30,728 nucleotides of DNA from NCBI GenBank assembly GCA_902489925.1, contig CABUBX010000012.1, positions 1 to 30,728 on the forward strand. The letters run 5' to 3'. This stretch comes from an uncultured Lachnospiraceae bacterium. GTDB taxonomy: Bacteria; Bacillota; Clostridia; Lachnospirales; Lachnospiraceae. The translations under genes and the position numbers were made by a program. A model generated the notes under the pieces. That model saw only the letters and a list, made by a program, of their open reading frames with translations, was not told the DNA's origin and did no database searches. Shown here one piece after another: positions 23,370-30,728 of this stretch; within the stretch, counting starts at the first letter, position 1, and every line of letters starts with the position of its first letter.

Positions 23370-25091
23370 TTAATCATTCAGCGCTGCCATCAATTTCTCA
23401 AGTTCATCCTCGGCATCCTTAAGAGATGTTCCCTTAACGCCGGCATAATACTTAATCTTTGGCTCTGTACCTGAAGGTCTTACGCAGAACCACGCATCAT
23501 CCTCTAAATCAAAGTAAAGCACGTTGGATTTAGGAAGACCTGTCGGTGTCACCTCACCTGTTTCCATGTTCTTAATTGTATCTTCTCTGTAATCGCGGAA
23601 GGCTAAAACTTTATAGCTGCCGACTTCCTTCGGCGGATTGCTTCTAAGCTCATCCATCATCTGTTTCATTTTTTCAGCACCGTCAGCGCCTTTAAATGTC
23701 TTTGTAAATAAATCTTCTTTATAATAGCCGTATTTTTCAAAAATATTCAGCATCTGGTCCCAAAGTGTCAAACCGCAGCCTGCATAATAAGCGGCAGCTT
23801 CACAAAGTGCCATCACTGCCACACAGGCATCCTTGTCTCTTGCATGTGTACCTACAAGGCAGCCATAGCTTTCCTCAAAACCAAACAAATACTCATAGCT
23901 GTTATTTTCTTCAAAGAACTTAATCTGCTCGCCGATATACTTAAAGCCTGTCAAAGTCTCAGGACAGTAAACATCATAAGCCTTTGCCACAGCCTTTGCC
24001 ATATTTGATGATACAATCGTTGTGACAATCGCACCATTTTCAGGCATAAGTCCCAGTGCCTTTTTCTGTGAAAGCTCATACTCACAAATAAGCATACCGG
24101 ACATATTTCCTGTAAATACTTTGTATTCACCTGTTTTTGTATCCTTTGCATACACACCGAGACGGTCTGCATCAGGGTCTGTCGCAAGCACTAAGTCCGC
24201 ATCAACCTCTTTTGCAAGCTCAAGCGCCAGTGTAAATGCTTTCTTATCTTCAGGATTCGGATAGCTGACTGTAGGGAAATTGCCGTCCGGCTTTTCCTGT
24301 TCAGGCACAACATAGACCTGTTCAAAGCCAAGCTCTTTAAGCACACGACGCACAGGCACATTTCCTGTACCGTGAAGCGGTGTATAAACAATTTTGAGCT
24401 TTGAAGCCTGTTCTTTGATTGCTTCCGGATGAAGCACAAGCTTCTTTAAAGCGCTCATATATTTATCATCAATTTCAGCACCAATCACTTCATAAAGACC
24501 TGCAGCCTTTGCATCCTCCAAAGACATTGTCTTAATTGCCGCAAAATCTGTCACAAGACCGACCTCGCTGATAATCTCAACATCTTTAGGATATGTAATC
24601 TGAGCGCCGTCCTCCCAGTAAACCTTATAGCCATTGTATTCAGGCGGATTGTGGCTCGCCGTAATTACAATACCGGAAATACATCCAAGCTCTCTTAACG
24701 CAAATGAAAGCTCAGGTGTCGGACGAAGTGAATCAAAAACATATGCCTTAATTCCGTTTGCTGCAAGGCAAAGCGCTGCCTCAGAAGCAAATTCAGGGGA
24801 CATTCTTCTTGAATCATAGGCAATAGCCACACCCTTTGCCTGTCCGTTTTGTTTTACAATATAATTAGCCAGTCCCTGTGTTGCCTTTCTGACTGTATAA
24901 ATATTCATACGATTTGTGCCGGCGCCGAGGACACCTCTAAGTCCCCCTGTACCAAATTCAAGGTCTTTGTAAAAACGGTCAAAGATTTCCGCCTCGTCGT
25001 TTTCAACCGCTTTTAACTCTGCTTTTGTAGCCTCATCAAAAATCGGTGATTCACACCAAAATTCATACTTAGCTTTTACTTCTGCATTCAT
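23370..25091 (-). CDS. Phosphohexomutase (phosphoglucomutase/phosphomannomutase)
   Basis: Converts mannose 1-phosphate to mannose 6-phosphate, and probably glucose 1-phosphate to glucose 6-phosphate. The alpha-D-phosphohexomutase blocks are all present in 573 residues: the phosphoserine loop TASHNP (S146), metal loop DPDADR (305-310), sugar-binding GFEESYG (404-410) and phosphate-binding RPSGTEPK near the end. The family's long Firmicute form is typically 570-580 residues. The ATG at 25091 is preferred because GGAGGT lies 7 nt upstream; an earlier ATG at 25106 overlaps that site. It lies between CE17 and manA with 30- and 43-bp gaps and connects the phosphorylases to central metabolism. Confidence 0.93.
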   Translation of the reverse strand: MNAEVKAKYEFWCESPIFDEATKAELKAVENDEAEIFDRFYKDLEFGTGGLRGVLGAGTNRMNIYTVRKATQGLANYIVKQNGQAKGVAIAYDSRRMSPEFASEAALCLAANGIKAYVFDSLRPTPELSFALRELGCISGIVITASHNPPEYNGYKVYWEDGAQITYPKDVEIISEVGLVTDFAAIKTMSLEDAKAAGLYEVIGAEIDDKYMSALKKLVLHPEAIKEQASKLKIVYTPLHGTGNVPVRRVLKELGFEQVYVVPEQEKPDGNFPTVSYPNPEDKKAFTLALELAKEVDADLVLATDPDADRLGVYAKDTKTGEYKVFTGNMSGMLICEYELSQKKALGLMPENGAIVTTIVSSNMAKAVAKAYDVYCPETLTGFKYIGEQIKFFEENNSYEYLFGFEESYGCLVGTHARDKDACVAVMALCEAAAYYAGCGLTLWDQMLNIFEKYGYYKEDLFTKTFKGADGAEKMKQMMDELRSNPPKEVGSYKVLAFRDYREDTIKNMETGEVTPTGLPKSNVLYFDLEDDAWFCVRPSGTEPKIKYYAGVKGTSLKDAEDELEKLMAALND

Positions 25092-25121
25092 TGATATTAC
25101 CTCCATACTTCATTGGCAGCT

Positions 25122-26231
25122 TCAGGATGCAATGACCGCAACAAGATAAAACGGCCGCACATCATTCTCATGTGTCTCACTGATTGTAATTTCAAGAGTA
25201 TGCTTTTTCCTCTCCCCATGGTGAATCAACGTCTGTAAATACAGACAATCCCCCCAGTCTTCATCAAAATTTCCATCCAGTAAAATCGGATGCTGCCAAT
25301 CGCCGTCAACAACAGCCTTTGCCTTTGGCACAGGATGAAGTACTGATTTTCGGTACTGCACAGCGAGACAACTGCACTCTATTTCAAAGGTTATTCTATC
25401 ATTCATTTTGGATGCCGTAAAGCCATTTTTGTATAAATCCAGCATATTCGCTTTTAAAGCCTCATCAGCCTTAAATCCATCAAGTGTATAAACTTTATCA
25501 TCTTTCTGATAAAGACAGCTGTTTTCATAGGCATTTTCTGTCAGCGCCTCTACTATCACAGGCTCGTCCTCGTCATTGTCGATGTCCGCTAAAACTTTAT
25601 CAAAGAAGCAGCAGATTGTATCCGCAACATACTCATGTCCGAGGTCATTCGGATGGAGATTATCCGGTGTCAGCTCAGGAGCTTTATAAATCCCCGCACC
25701 AATCATCGGATAAATCGCTTTTTTCATACTGATGCACGGAATACCGTAATAAGCGCCGACACTGTTATGAAAATCTTCAGCATTATGACCGTCATCATAA
25801 AAGACATTGTTCATAATAACGATTGCCGGATGCGACTCTGCCGCAAGAAGCTTTCGAATCACACCTTCATAGGTTTCCATAAAAAAACGTTCCGCCTCAT
25901 CATTGACGCTGAAATCGACAATCACTACATCCGGCGCATAGGCGAGCACATCCTTTTGTGCTCTTGCGCCGCCGTAATGAGAAGATGTACCGCCGATACC
26001 GCCGTTGACATAGGAAAAGTCTGCTTCAGGAAATTTTTCCTGCCACCACTGAAACACTCTGTAGGCATAGCAAAGCTTATCATCTGACGCAAGACTGCCC
26101 TGCGTAATCGAGCCTCCGAGAAAACCGATTGTCAAAGACTCCCCGGCAAGTGCACGCTGCATACAGGCTTTAAGTCTTGCCCAGCTTCCCCGGACAGCCA
26201 CGCCCTGTTCAAGCCATTGTTTTGCTGTCAT
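25122..26231 (-). CDS. CE17-type SGNH mannan acetylesterase with C-terminal binding domain
   Basis: A cytoplasmic esterase expected to remove acetyl groups from imported manno-oligosaccharides. In 369 residues the SGNH fold shows S41 in GFLGGSIT, G80 in NGGIGG, N110 in FSVNDEA, and D190/H193 in DNLHPNDLGH. After about residue 225 a beta-rich C-terminal domain follows, consistent with the CBM35-like module of the characterised Roseburia CE17. That enzyme removes 2-O-acetyl groups and works together with a CE2 enzyme, and both partners are encoded here. AAAGGGG lies 9 nt before the ATG. It is 25 bp after the GH130_1 gene. Confidence 0.88.
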   Translation of the reverse strand: MTAKQWLEQGVAVRGSWARLKACMQRALAGESLTIGFLGGSITQGSLASDDKLCYAYRVFQWWQEKFPEADFSYVNGGIGGTSSHYGGARAQKDVLAYAPDVVIVDFSVNDEAERFFMETYEGVIRKLLAAESHPAIVIMNNVFYDDGHNAEDFHNSVGAYYGIPCISMKKAIYPMIGAGIYKAPELTPDNLHPNDLGHEYVADTICCFFDKVLADIDNDEDEPVIVEALTENAYENSCLYQKDDKVYTLDGFKADEALKANMLDLYKNGFTASKMNDRITFEIECSCLAVQYRKSVLHPVPKAKAVVDGDWQHPILLDGNFDEDWGDCLYLQTLIHHGERKKHTLEITISETHENDVRPFYLVAVIAS

Positions 26232-26256
26232 ATTCTCATGCCCCTTTCGCCCGAGC

Positions 26257-27432
26257 TTACGCCTGAGTTTTTAAAAATTCTTTATTTTTCTGAATCAAAT
26301 CAATTCTCTGTTTTACGCAATCTACTGAACGCAATGGGTCTGACGGTGTATTAAACACATAATCAACAAGCTTGTCCACCGTTGTTGTTGCCACATGCAT
26401 TCTTGTATCGGAGGAAGCATAGTAAATAAATACATCGCCGTTATCTCTTGCAATCGCACCGTTTGTAAACACAACATTTGAAACATCGCCGACACGTTCT
26501 CTGTCCATCGGTCCGATTAAAAGTCCGGATGGCTCGGCAATAACTTTTTCAGGATGCTCTAAATCTGTCGCAAAAGCATAGATGACATAGCGAAGTCCCG
26601 CAGCCGTATTTCTTACGCCGTGTGCAATATGAATCCAACCCTTATCTGTCTTAATCGGCACAGCACCCGCACCATTTTTCGCTTCTGTAATTGTGTGATA
26701 TTTTCTGCGGCTTGTCATAATTTCCTCATCAATGACTGCATGTTCAATATCATTGCAAAGGCCAAAGCCGATACCGCCGCCGCTGCCTGTTTCAATAAAA
26801 TCATCCATCGGACGTGTATAGAAAGCATATTTACCGTTGACAAATTCCGGATGAAGGACAACATTTCTCTGCTGAGGACTTCTAAGCGTTTTTAAATTGT
26901 CAAGACGTTCCCATGTTTTCAAGTCCTTTGTGCGGACAATGCCTGCTGCCGCAACAGCCGCTGATAAATCATTCACCGAAGTATCCTTGCTCTCTGAGCA
27001 GAACACACCGTAAATCCAGCCATCCTCATGTTTTGTAAGACGCATGTCATAAACATTTGTCTCCTCCGGGCATGTGTCCGGCAAAAGCACAGGCTCATCC
27101 CAGAATCTGAAACCGTCAATGCCTGTTTCACTCTCTGCAACCGCAAAGAATGACTTTCTGTCTGCACCTTCAACACGGGCAACAAGATAAAACTTTCCGT
27201 CAAGCTCAATGGCACCGGAGTTCATGACTGCATTAATCCCCAGTCTCTCCATAAAATACGGATTTGTCTCAGGATTTAAGTCATATTTCCATTCAACAGG
27301 TGCATGCTCTCTTGTAAGCACCGCATCTTCATAACGGTCAAAAATGCCGTTATAAAAATCACTTTTTCTATTTTTTCTTGCAATTAATTTTTCAAGTTTT
27401 TCTTTTTCAACATAATATTGCGGATGTAACAT
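26257..27432 (-). CDS. GH130_1-type 4-O-beta-D-mannosyl-D-glucose phosphorylase
   Basis: Splits Man-beta-1,4-Glc with phosphate to mannose 1-phosphate and glucose. The length (391) and opening (ARKNRKSDFYNGIFDRYEDAVLTREHAP) match subfamily 1 as in the Bacteroides fragilis and Ruminococcus albus enzymes. Catalytic Asp is D129 in NVYDMRL with R131 for phosphate; GAGAVPI and IAHGV (H271) supply the other phosphate contacts. The propeller is visible as repeated strand blocks with FYLVARVEGADRKSFFAVAES near the sugar site. Its ATG is 2 bp after the epimerase stop, with AGGAGG inside the end of the epimerase gene, so the two are coupled. That fits: the epimerase makes its substrate from mannobiose. 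Confidence 0.92.
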   Translation of the reverse strand: MLHPQYYVEKEKLEKLIARKNRKSDFYNGIFDRYEDAVLTREHAPVEWKYDLNPETNPYFMERLGINAVMNSGAIELDGKFYLVARVEGADRKSFFAVAESETGIDGFRFWDEPVLLPDTCPEETNVYDMRLTKHEDGWIYGVFCSESKDTSVNDLSAAVAAAGIVRTKDLKTWERLDNLKTLRSPQQRNVVLHPEFVNGKYAFYTRPMDDFIETGSGGGIGFGLCNDIEHAVIDEEIMTSRRKYHTITEAKNGAGAVPIKTDKGWIHIAHGVRNTAAGLRYVIYAFATDLEHPEKVIAEPSGLLIGPMDRERVGDVSNVVFTNGAIARDNGDVFIYYASSDTRMHVATTTVDKLVDYVFNTPSDPLRSVDCVKQRIDLIQKNKEFLKTQA

Positions 27433-27434
27433 GA

Positions 27435-28610
27435 TTATAACCTCCTGATGACTTCAAAACACATTCTTCCGTTGTGATAAGGACACTTCCACGGCTCTAC
27501 AATCGGCTTTTTCGTTGACGGCTTACCGTCATCATCCAAATCCCAAAACCACTCTGAGCCGTCACGGGAATCAACTAAGTTTGTTTTAATATAATCCCAC
27601 TGGCCAAATACAGCTTCAAGATATTCCGGGTGTTCGGGCGCCTTTTCGTAGCCGTTTAAAAATCCGACTAAGGATTCTGCCTGACCCCACCATATTCTTG
27701 AAACATTATCAACGCCCTTTTCACACTCATTTAAAAGCGAATTTTTCTTAAAGGCCGTCTTATAAACCTCTGCGGTCAAATCCTTTGTAATCGCCTGCAT
27801 CTTTGCTTCAAGCGCTGCATCGCCGAGAACCTCACAGCCTCTGTCAATAAGCCATGCCGTCTCGATATCATGCCCATAGGAATGTAAATCAATGAGTGTA
27901 TTCCAGTGAGCATCAAAAAATACTTCCTGACGGTGACGCGCCGGATTGTACACCTTATCCGCAAAAATATCCAAAATCCAACGGAGATTTTTTTCAACAT
28001 CCTCGTCTTTTGTCACTCTGTAAAGTTCTGTGTAAGCCTCGAAAACATGAAGCAATGTATTCATTGTCTTTTCTGCCATGACGCCGTTTTCAGAAAGCTT
28101 CTCATTGCTGATTGGCTCAAAATTTCTGTCAAAGGCTTCAAGATAACCTTCCGCATCCCTGCACTGATGTTCAATCAGCTCATAAAGCTTCCATGCAAGT
28201 TCAAGTGCTTCTTCATTTCCCGAAGCATCATAATAAGAAGAAAGTGCGTAAATCGCAAATGCCTGATTGTATGTATGCTTCATGCCATCGGCAATTTTTC
28301 CGTCATAAGTTACCGCCCAGTAAATACCGCCGTAAGTCTCATCCAAGCAATAATTTTTAATAAAGTCATAGGCATGTTTTGCATATTCAAGCAAAGTATT
28401 ATCCTTTAAGGTCATTGCCGCATTTGAGAAAAACCATAAAATACGGCTGTGTAAAATGCAGCCCTTTACCGCTTCTTTATCAATATTCAAATCGAAATCC
28501 ATATAGCCGTAGAAGCCGCCGTTTTCCATATCCCGAAGATTCTTCCAAAATGGAAGAATCTTCGTTTCAAGATGATTTTTAACTTCTGATTTTAAAAGCT
28601 TTGTGTCCAT
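27435..28610 (-). CDS. Mannobiose/cellobiose 2-epimerase (AGE family)
   Basis: Inverts C2 of the reducing-end sugar, turning beta-1,4-mannobiose into mannosylglucose for GH130_1. The (alpha/alpha)6 barrel protein of 391 residues shows H188 (MNTLLHVFEAY), H247 with E250 (HSYGHDIETAW) and H379 (CPYHNGRMC), the spacing known for cellobiose 2-epimerases. WWGQAESLVGF (307-317) is another family block. ATG at 28610 is preferred over the TTG one codon earlier, because AAAAGGGGA is then 9 nt away. It is 16 bp after the GH130_2 gene. A perfect 14-bp hairpin lies within codons 16-26, which may affect its expression. Confidence 0.93.
   Translation of the reverse strand: MDTKLLKSEVKNHLETKILPFWKNLRDMENGGFYGYMDFDLNIDKEAVKGCILHSRILWFFSNAAMTLKDNTLLEYAKHAYDFIKNYCLDETYGGIYWAVTYDGKIADGMKHTYNQAFAIYALSSYYDASGNEEALELAWKLYELIEHQCRDAEGYLEAFDRNFEPISNEKLSENGVMAEKTMNTLLHVFEAYTELYRVTKDEDVEKNLRWILDIFADKVYNPARHRQEVFFDAHWNTLIDLHSYGHDIETAWLIDRGCEVLGDAALEAKMQAITKDLTAEVYKTAFKKNSLLNECEKGVDNVSRIWWGQAESLVGFLNGYEKAPEHPEYLEAVFGQWDYIKTNLVDSRDGSEWFWDLDDDGKPSTKKPIVEPWKCPYHNGRMCFEVIRRL
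28534..28564. repeat. Perfect 14-bp inverted repeat inside the epimerase gene
   Basis: CGAAGATTCTTCCA (28534-28547) and its exact complement (28551-28564) flank a 3-bp loop. It covers nucleotides 47-77 of the epimerase coding sequence, encoding part of ETKILPFWKNLRDM. A dyad this perfect is unusual in a conserved coding stretch. Confidence 0.7.
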
Positions 28611-28626
28611 CAAAAAAAATCCCCTT

Positions 28627-29649
28627 TTATCTTCTGCCGATTTCTGTATCAGCCTCTGTCACAACAGAATGTGCCTTAATATATTCAACAAGCTCATCAG
28701 CATAGCAGAATGCAAGACCTACATAGCTGTCAGCTGCGCCGTAGTAAATTGCCATCTTGTTTGTTTTACTGTCATGGATTGTCGCACAAGGGAAAACAAC
28801 GTTTGGCACAAAGCCTCTCTCCTCGTACCATTCCTCCGGTGTGAGAAGATATGTCTCGCAGCGATATTTTACAATTGACGGATTATCAATATCCAAAATT
28901 GCGCCGCCGAGACTGTAAACATAACCGTTACATGTACCGGATACACCGTGGTAAATTAAAAGCCAGCCTTCACTTGTCTCAATCGGTGCTGCGCCGCCGC
29001 CGATTTTAAGGCTCTCCCACCATTCGCTGCCTTTGCCCATCACGTGACGGTGTTTACCCCAGTAAGTCATATCAGGACTTTCTGAAAGGAAGATATCACC
29101 AAACGGTGTATGTCCGCTGTCAGACGGTCTTGAAAGCATCACGAAATTACCATTAATTTTTCTTGGGAATAATACGGCATTTCTGTTAAACGGAATAAAC
29201 GGATTTTCAATGCGGACAAACTTCTTAAAATCTGTCGTTTTGGCAACACCGATAGATGCACCGTAGAAATCCTGACACCAAATCACATAATATGTATCTT
29301 CAACCTTTACAAGACGAGGGTCATACGCATAAACCGGCATAAACGGCTCATCATTTTCGTCAACAAACTGAATTTTTTCTTTGTCAAATTCCCAGTGAAT
29401 CGCATCCTTACTTCTACCAAGATAAATATAAGGGATACCGTTTGTCTGCTCACCGCGGAACACACCGATAAACTCATCACCGTAAGGCATTACCGCACTG
29501 TTAAAAATTCTCGCTACACCCTCAACCGGATTACGTCCGATAATAGGATTTTCACTGTATCTCCAGATTGGCGCCCCTGTAAGGCCTTCCGGTTTTTCCT
29601 GCCAAGGTACATTTTTTACCTCCGGGCTAATTAACTTAAATTCGCTCAT
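28627..29649 (-). CDS. GH130_2-type beta-1,4-mannooligosaccharide phosphorylase
   Basis: Removes mannose units as mannose 1-phosphate from the non-reducing end of beta-1,4-mannooligosaccharides. The length (340) and motifs fit subfamily 2, as in Ruminococcus albus RaMP2 and Thermotoga TM1225. Visible are PIIGRNPVEGVARIFNSAV (36-53), catalytic D110 with phosphate-binding R112 in VYAYDPRLV, GGGAAPIETSEGW (217-229), H234 in IYHGV, and IYYGAADSYVGLAF (301-314). GGAGG precedes the ATG. It lies 54 bp after the CE2 gene and 16 bp before the epimerase. Together the two phosphorylases and the epimerase take deacetylated mannooligomers fully to mannose 1-phosphate and glucose. Confidence 0.92.
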   Translation of the reverse strand: MSEFKLISPEVKNVPWQEKPEGLTGAPIWRYSENPIIGRNPVEGVARIFNSAVMPYGDEFIGVFRGEQTNGIPYIYLGRSKDAIHWEFDKEKIQFVDENDEPFMPVYAYDPRLVKVEDTYYVIWCQDFYGASIGVAKTTDFKKFVRIENPFIPFNRNAVLFPRKINGNFVMLSRPSDSGHTPFGDIFLSESPDMTYWGKHRHVMGKGSEWWESLKIGGGAAPIETSEGWLLIYHGVSGTCNGYVYSLGGAILDIDNPSIVKYRCETYLLTPEEWYEERGFVPNVVFPCATIHDSKTNKMAIYYGAADSYVGLAFCYADELVEYIKAHSVVTEADTEIGRR

Positions 29650-29703
29650 CTAATCATTCCTCCATTTTTCATTTTTTTAAATAGGATTATTATTTTCTAT
29701 TTT

Positions 29704-30728
29704 TCAAGCTTCCCACACACGCTCTCCAAAACCTTCAATAAAAGCTGACAGCTCATCTGCCATCTGCTGCGCCTCCATAATTCTTATATGTCCCGGTGTT
29801 CCCGAACCGTTATTGGAATAAAGAAAATGTACGATTTTTTCGTCATTCAGTTTCCGGCAAACCTCATCAATGGATTTGTCCCAATTTTCATCATGCATAA
29901 GAATTGTTGTCGCAAGAATAATCAGCGCTTTCGGGTATTTTTCACGTATTTTTCTTATAAACTGCTCATAATGCTCACGCCACACTTTCGCACGCTCGCA
30001 GTTATAATCCTCCGCCATATAGTCATCCGGATGATTATCATTTTGCCCGATTGCCACAATAACGACATGGGGCGTATATTTTTCAAAATCCCAAGGCACC
30101 ATATGCTCTCCGGTTTCTGGATTATATTCAATCTTATCCCACGTACTTTCAATCCCGATATAATCCGGCGCATGGAACCAGCCTGTATCATCAAGCAGCG
30201 CGATACCGCCCTGGGCAATATCATGAAGCTGGGCATTTAATTTTCGCGCTGTCATTGCCGTATAGGCATACCAGCTGTTTGAATACTCTCCCTGATGCTC
30301 AGGGTCAGGCTTACCTGCATATTCCACCGCTTCGGATACCTCGCCCGCAGATACCGAATCGCCGTAAACCTCTATCTTTCTCTGCGGCAGCGCTTCAGGC
30401 TTTTTAAGTGCTGCATCCTTGTCAAAATAAAGTCCTAAAAAGGTTATCGTGTGACACGAATCCATTCGCTTAAATACAATCAGTTCATGCCAGCCTTCAC
30501 TTAAATTTTCGGCAATTGTCAGACACACCGCTTCGTCATTGTGCGGAAGCAAAAACTTCTTTTGCTCACCGTCCACAATGACACCGAGATAATTATCCCA
30601 GCAGCCTCTATGATTTTTCAGACAGATTTTTACCGTTTTCCCTGTAAAATGGGTTTTAATTGTCGTATACGGATACACAAGCACCGGCGCACTTTTATCC
30701 GCCCAATCAATGCGGCCCATATACTGAA
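29704..30728 (-). CDS. CE2-type acetylesterase (5' end outside window)
   Basis: A two-domain esterase: an N-terminal beta-sandwich (about residues 1-110, counting from the ATG at 30720) and an SGNH domain. The catalytic Ser is S122 in VYGDSVSAGE, with N227 in IGQND and the catalytic His H311 in GTPGHIRIM; the usual Asp before that His is missing, as is typical for CE2. It is expected to remove acetyl groups from mannooligomers, complementing CE17. The frame is open from the ATG to the window edge (codons for Gln-Tyr precede it) and no ribosome site is visible. MGRIDW also corresponds to an internal GR motif near the beginning of other CE2 proteins, so the true start is probably outside the window. 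No signal peptide can be judged. Confidence 0.85.
   Translation of the reverse strand, partial: QYMGRIDWADKSAPVLVYPYTTIKTHFTGKTVKICLKNHRGCWDNYLGVIVDGEQKKFLLPHNDEAVCLTIAENLSEGWHELIVFKRMDSCHTITFLGLYFDKDAALKKPEALPQRKIEVYGDSVSAGEVSEAVEYAGKPDPEHQGEYSNSWYAYTAMTARKLNAQLHDIAQGGIALLDDTGWFHAPDYIGIESTWDKIEYNPETGEHMVPWDFEKYTPHVVIVAIGQNDNHPDDYMAEDYNCERAKVWREHYEQFIRKIREKYPKALIILATTILMHDENWDKSIDEVCRKLNDEKIVHFLYSNNGSGTPGHIRIMEAQQMADELSAFIEGFGERVWEA

Noticed and set aside
25635..26087. A 150-codon plus-strand frame opposite the CE17 gene
   Set aside because: It runs antisense to the catalytic region of CE17 and shows no motif or start signal.

Overview
The window looks like chromosomal DNA of an anaerobic gut or rumen Firmicute, most likely a Lachnospiraceae member close to Roseburia. 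The base composition is low in GC, most genes have strong AGGAGG-type ribosome sites, and the enzyme set matches the beta-mannan utilisation locus described in Roseburia. This placement is inference from gene content and style, not from a marker gene. All genes but one lie on the minus strand, so transcription reads from high to low coordinates.

Region A (about 22.4-30.7 kb) is an intracellular beta-1,4-mannooligosaccharide pathway. It holds a CE2-type acetylesterase, a GH130_2-type mannooligosaccharide phosphorylase, a mannobiose/cellobiose 2-epimerase, a GH130_1-type mannosylglucose phosphorylase, a CE17-type acetylesterase, a phosphohexomutase and a phosphomannose isomerase. Together they would deacetylate imported oligomers, shorten them by phosphorolysis, epimerise Man-Man to Man-Glc, split that to mannose 1-phosphate plus glucose, and pass the phosphate sugar to fructose 6-phosphate. 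The end of manA is marked by a GC-rich hairpin.

Region B (about 19.4-22.2 kb) holds a GH1 beta-glucosidase, a YesL/DUF624 membrane protein and a single-span membrane protein of unknown function. It is closed by an 18-bp perfect stem terminator.

Region C (about 8.5-19.2 kb) is a second mannoside operon. It holds a DUF1861 beta-propeller protein related to the Leishmania GT108 mannosyltransferase/phosphorylases, a sugar ABC importer (lipoprotein and two permeases, no ATPase), a third and divergent GH130, a GH2 beta-mannosidase, a LacI regulator and a GH13 alpha-glucosidase-like enzyme. The DUF1861 plus divergent GH130 pair suggests beta-1,2-linked mannosides, which the first module would not handle.

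Region D (about 0.8-8.5 kb) is a self-contained unit. A plus-strand ArsR-type regulator with a large unusual C-terminal domain diverges from a minus-strand run: GH2 glycosidase, lipoprotein, alkaline-phosphatase-superfamily hydrolase, two permeases and an ATPase with TOBE domain. The transporter resembles phosphonate/iron/polyamine-type importers. A glycosidase and a phospho-hydrolase sharing this transporter is the least expected arrangement in the window. The left edge carries the 5' part of an ABC exporter gene.

No rRNA, tRNA, insertion sequence, CRISPR array or phage gene was recognised. Several intergenic or intragenic hairpins are placed where they could set different expression levels within the operons.
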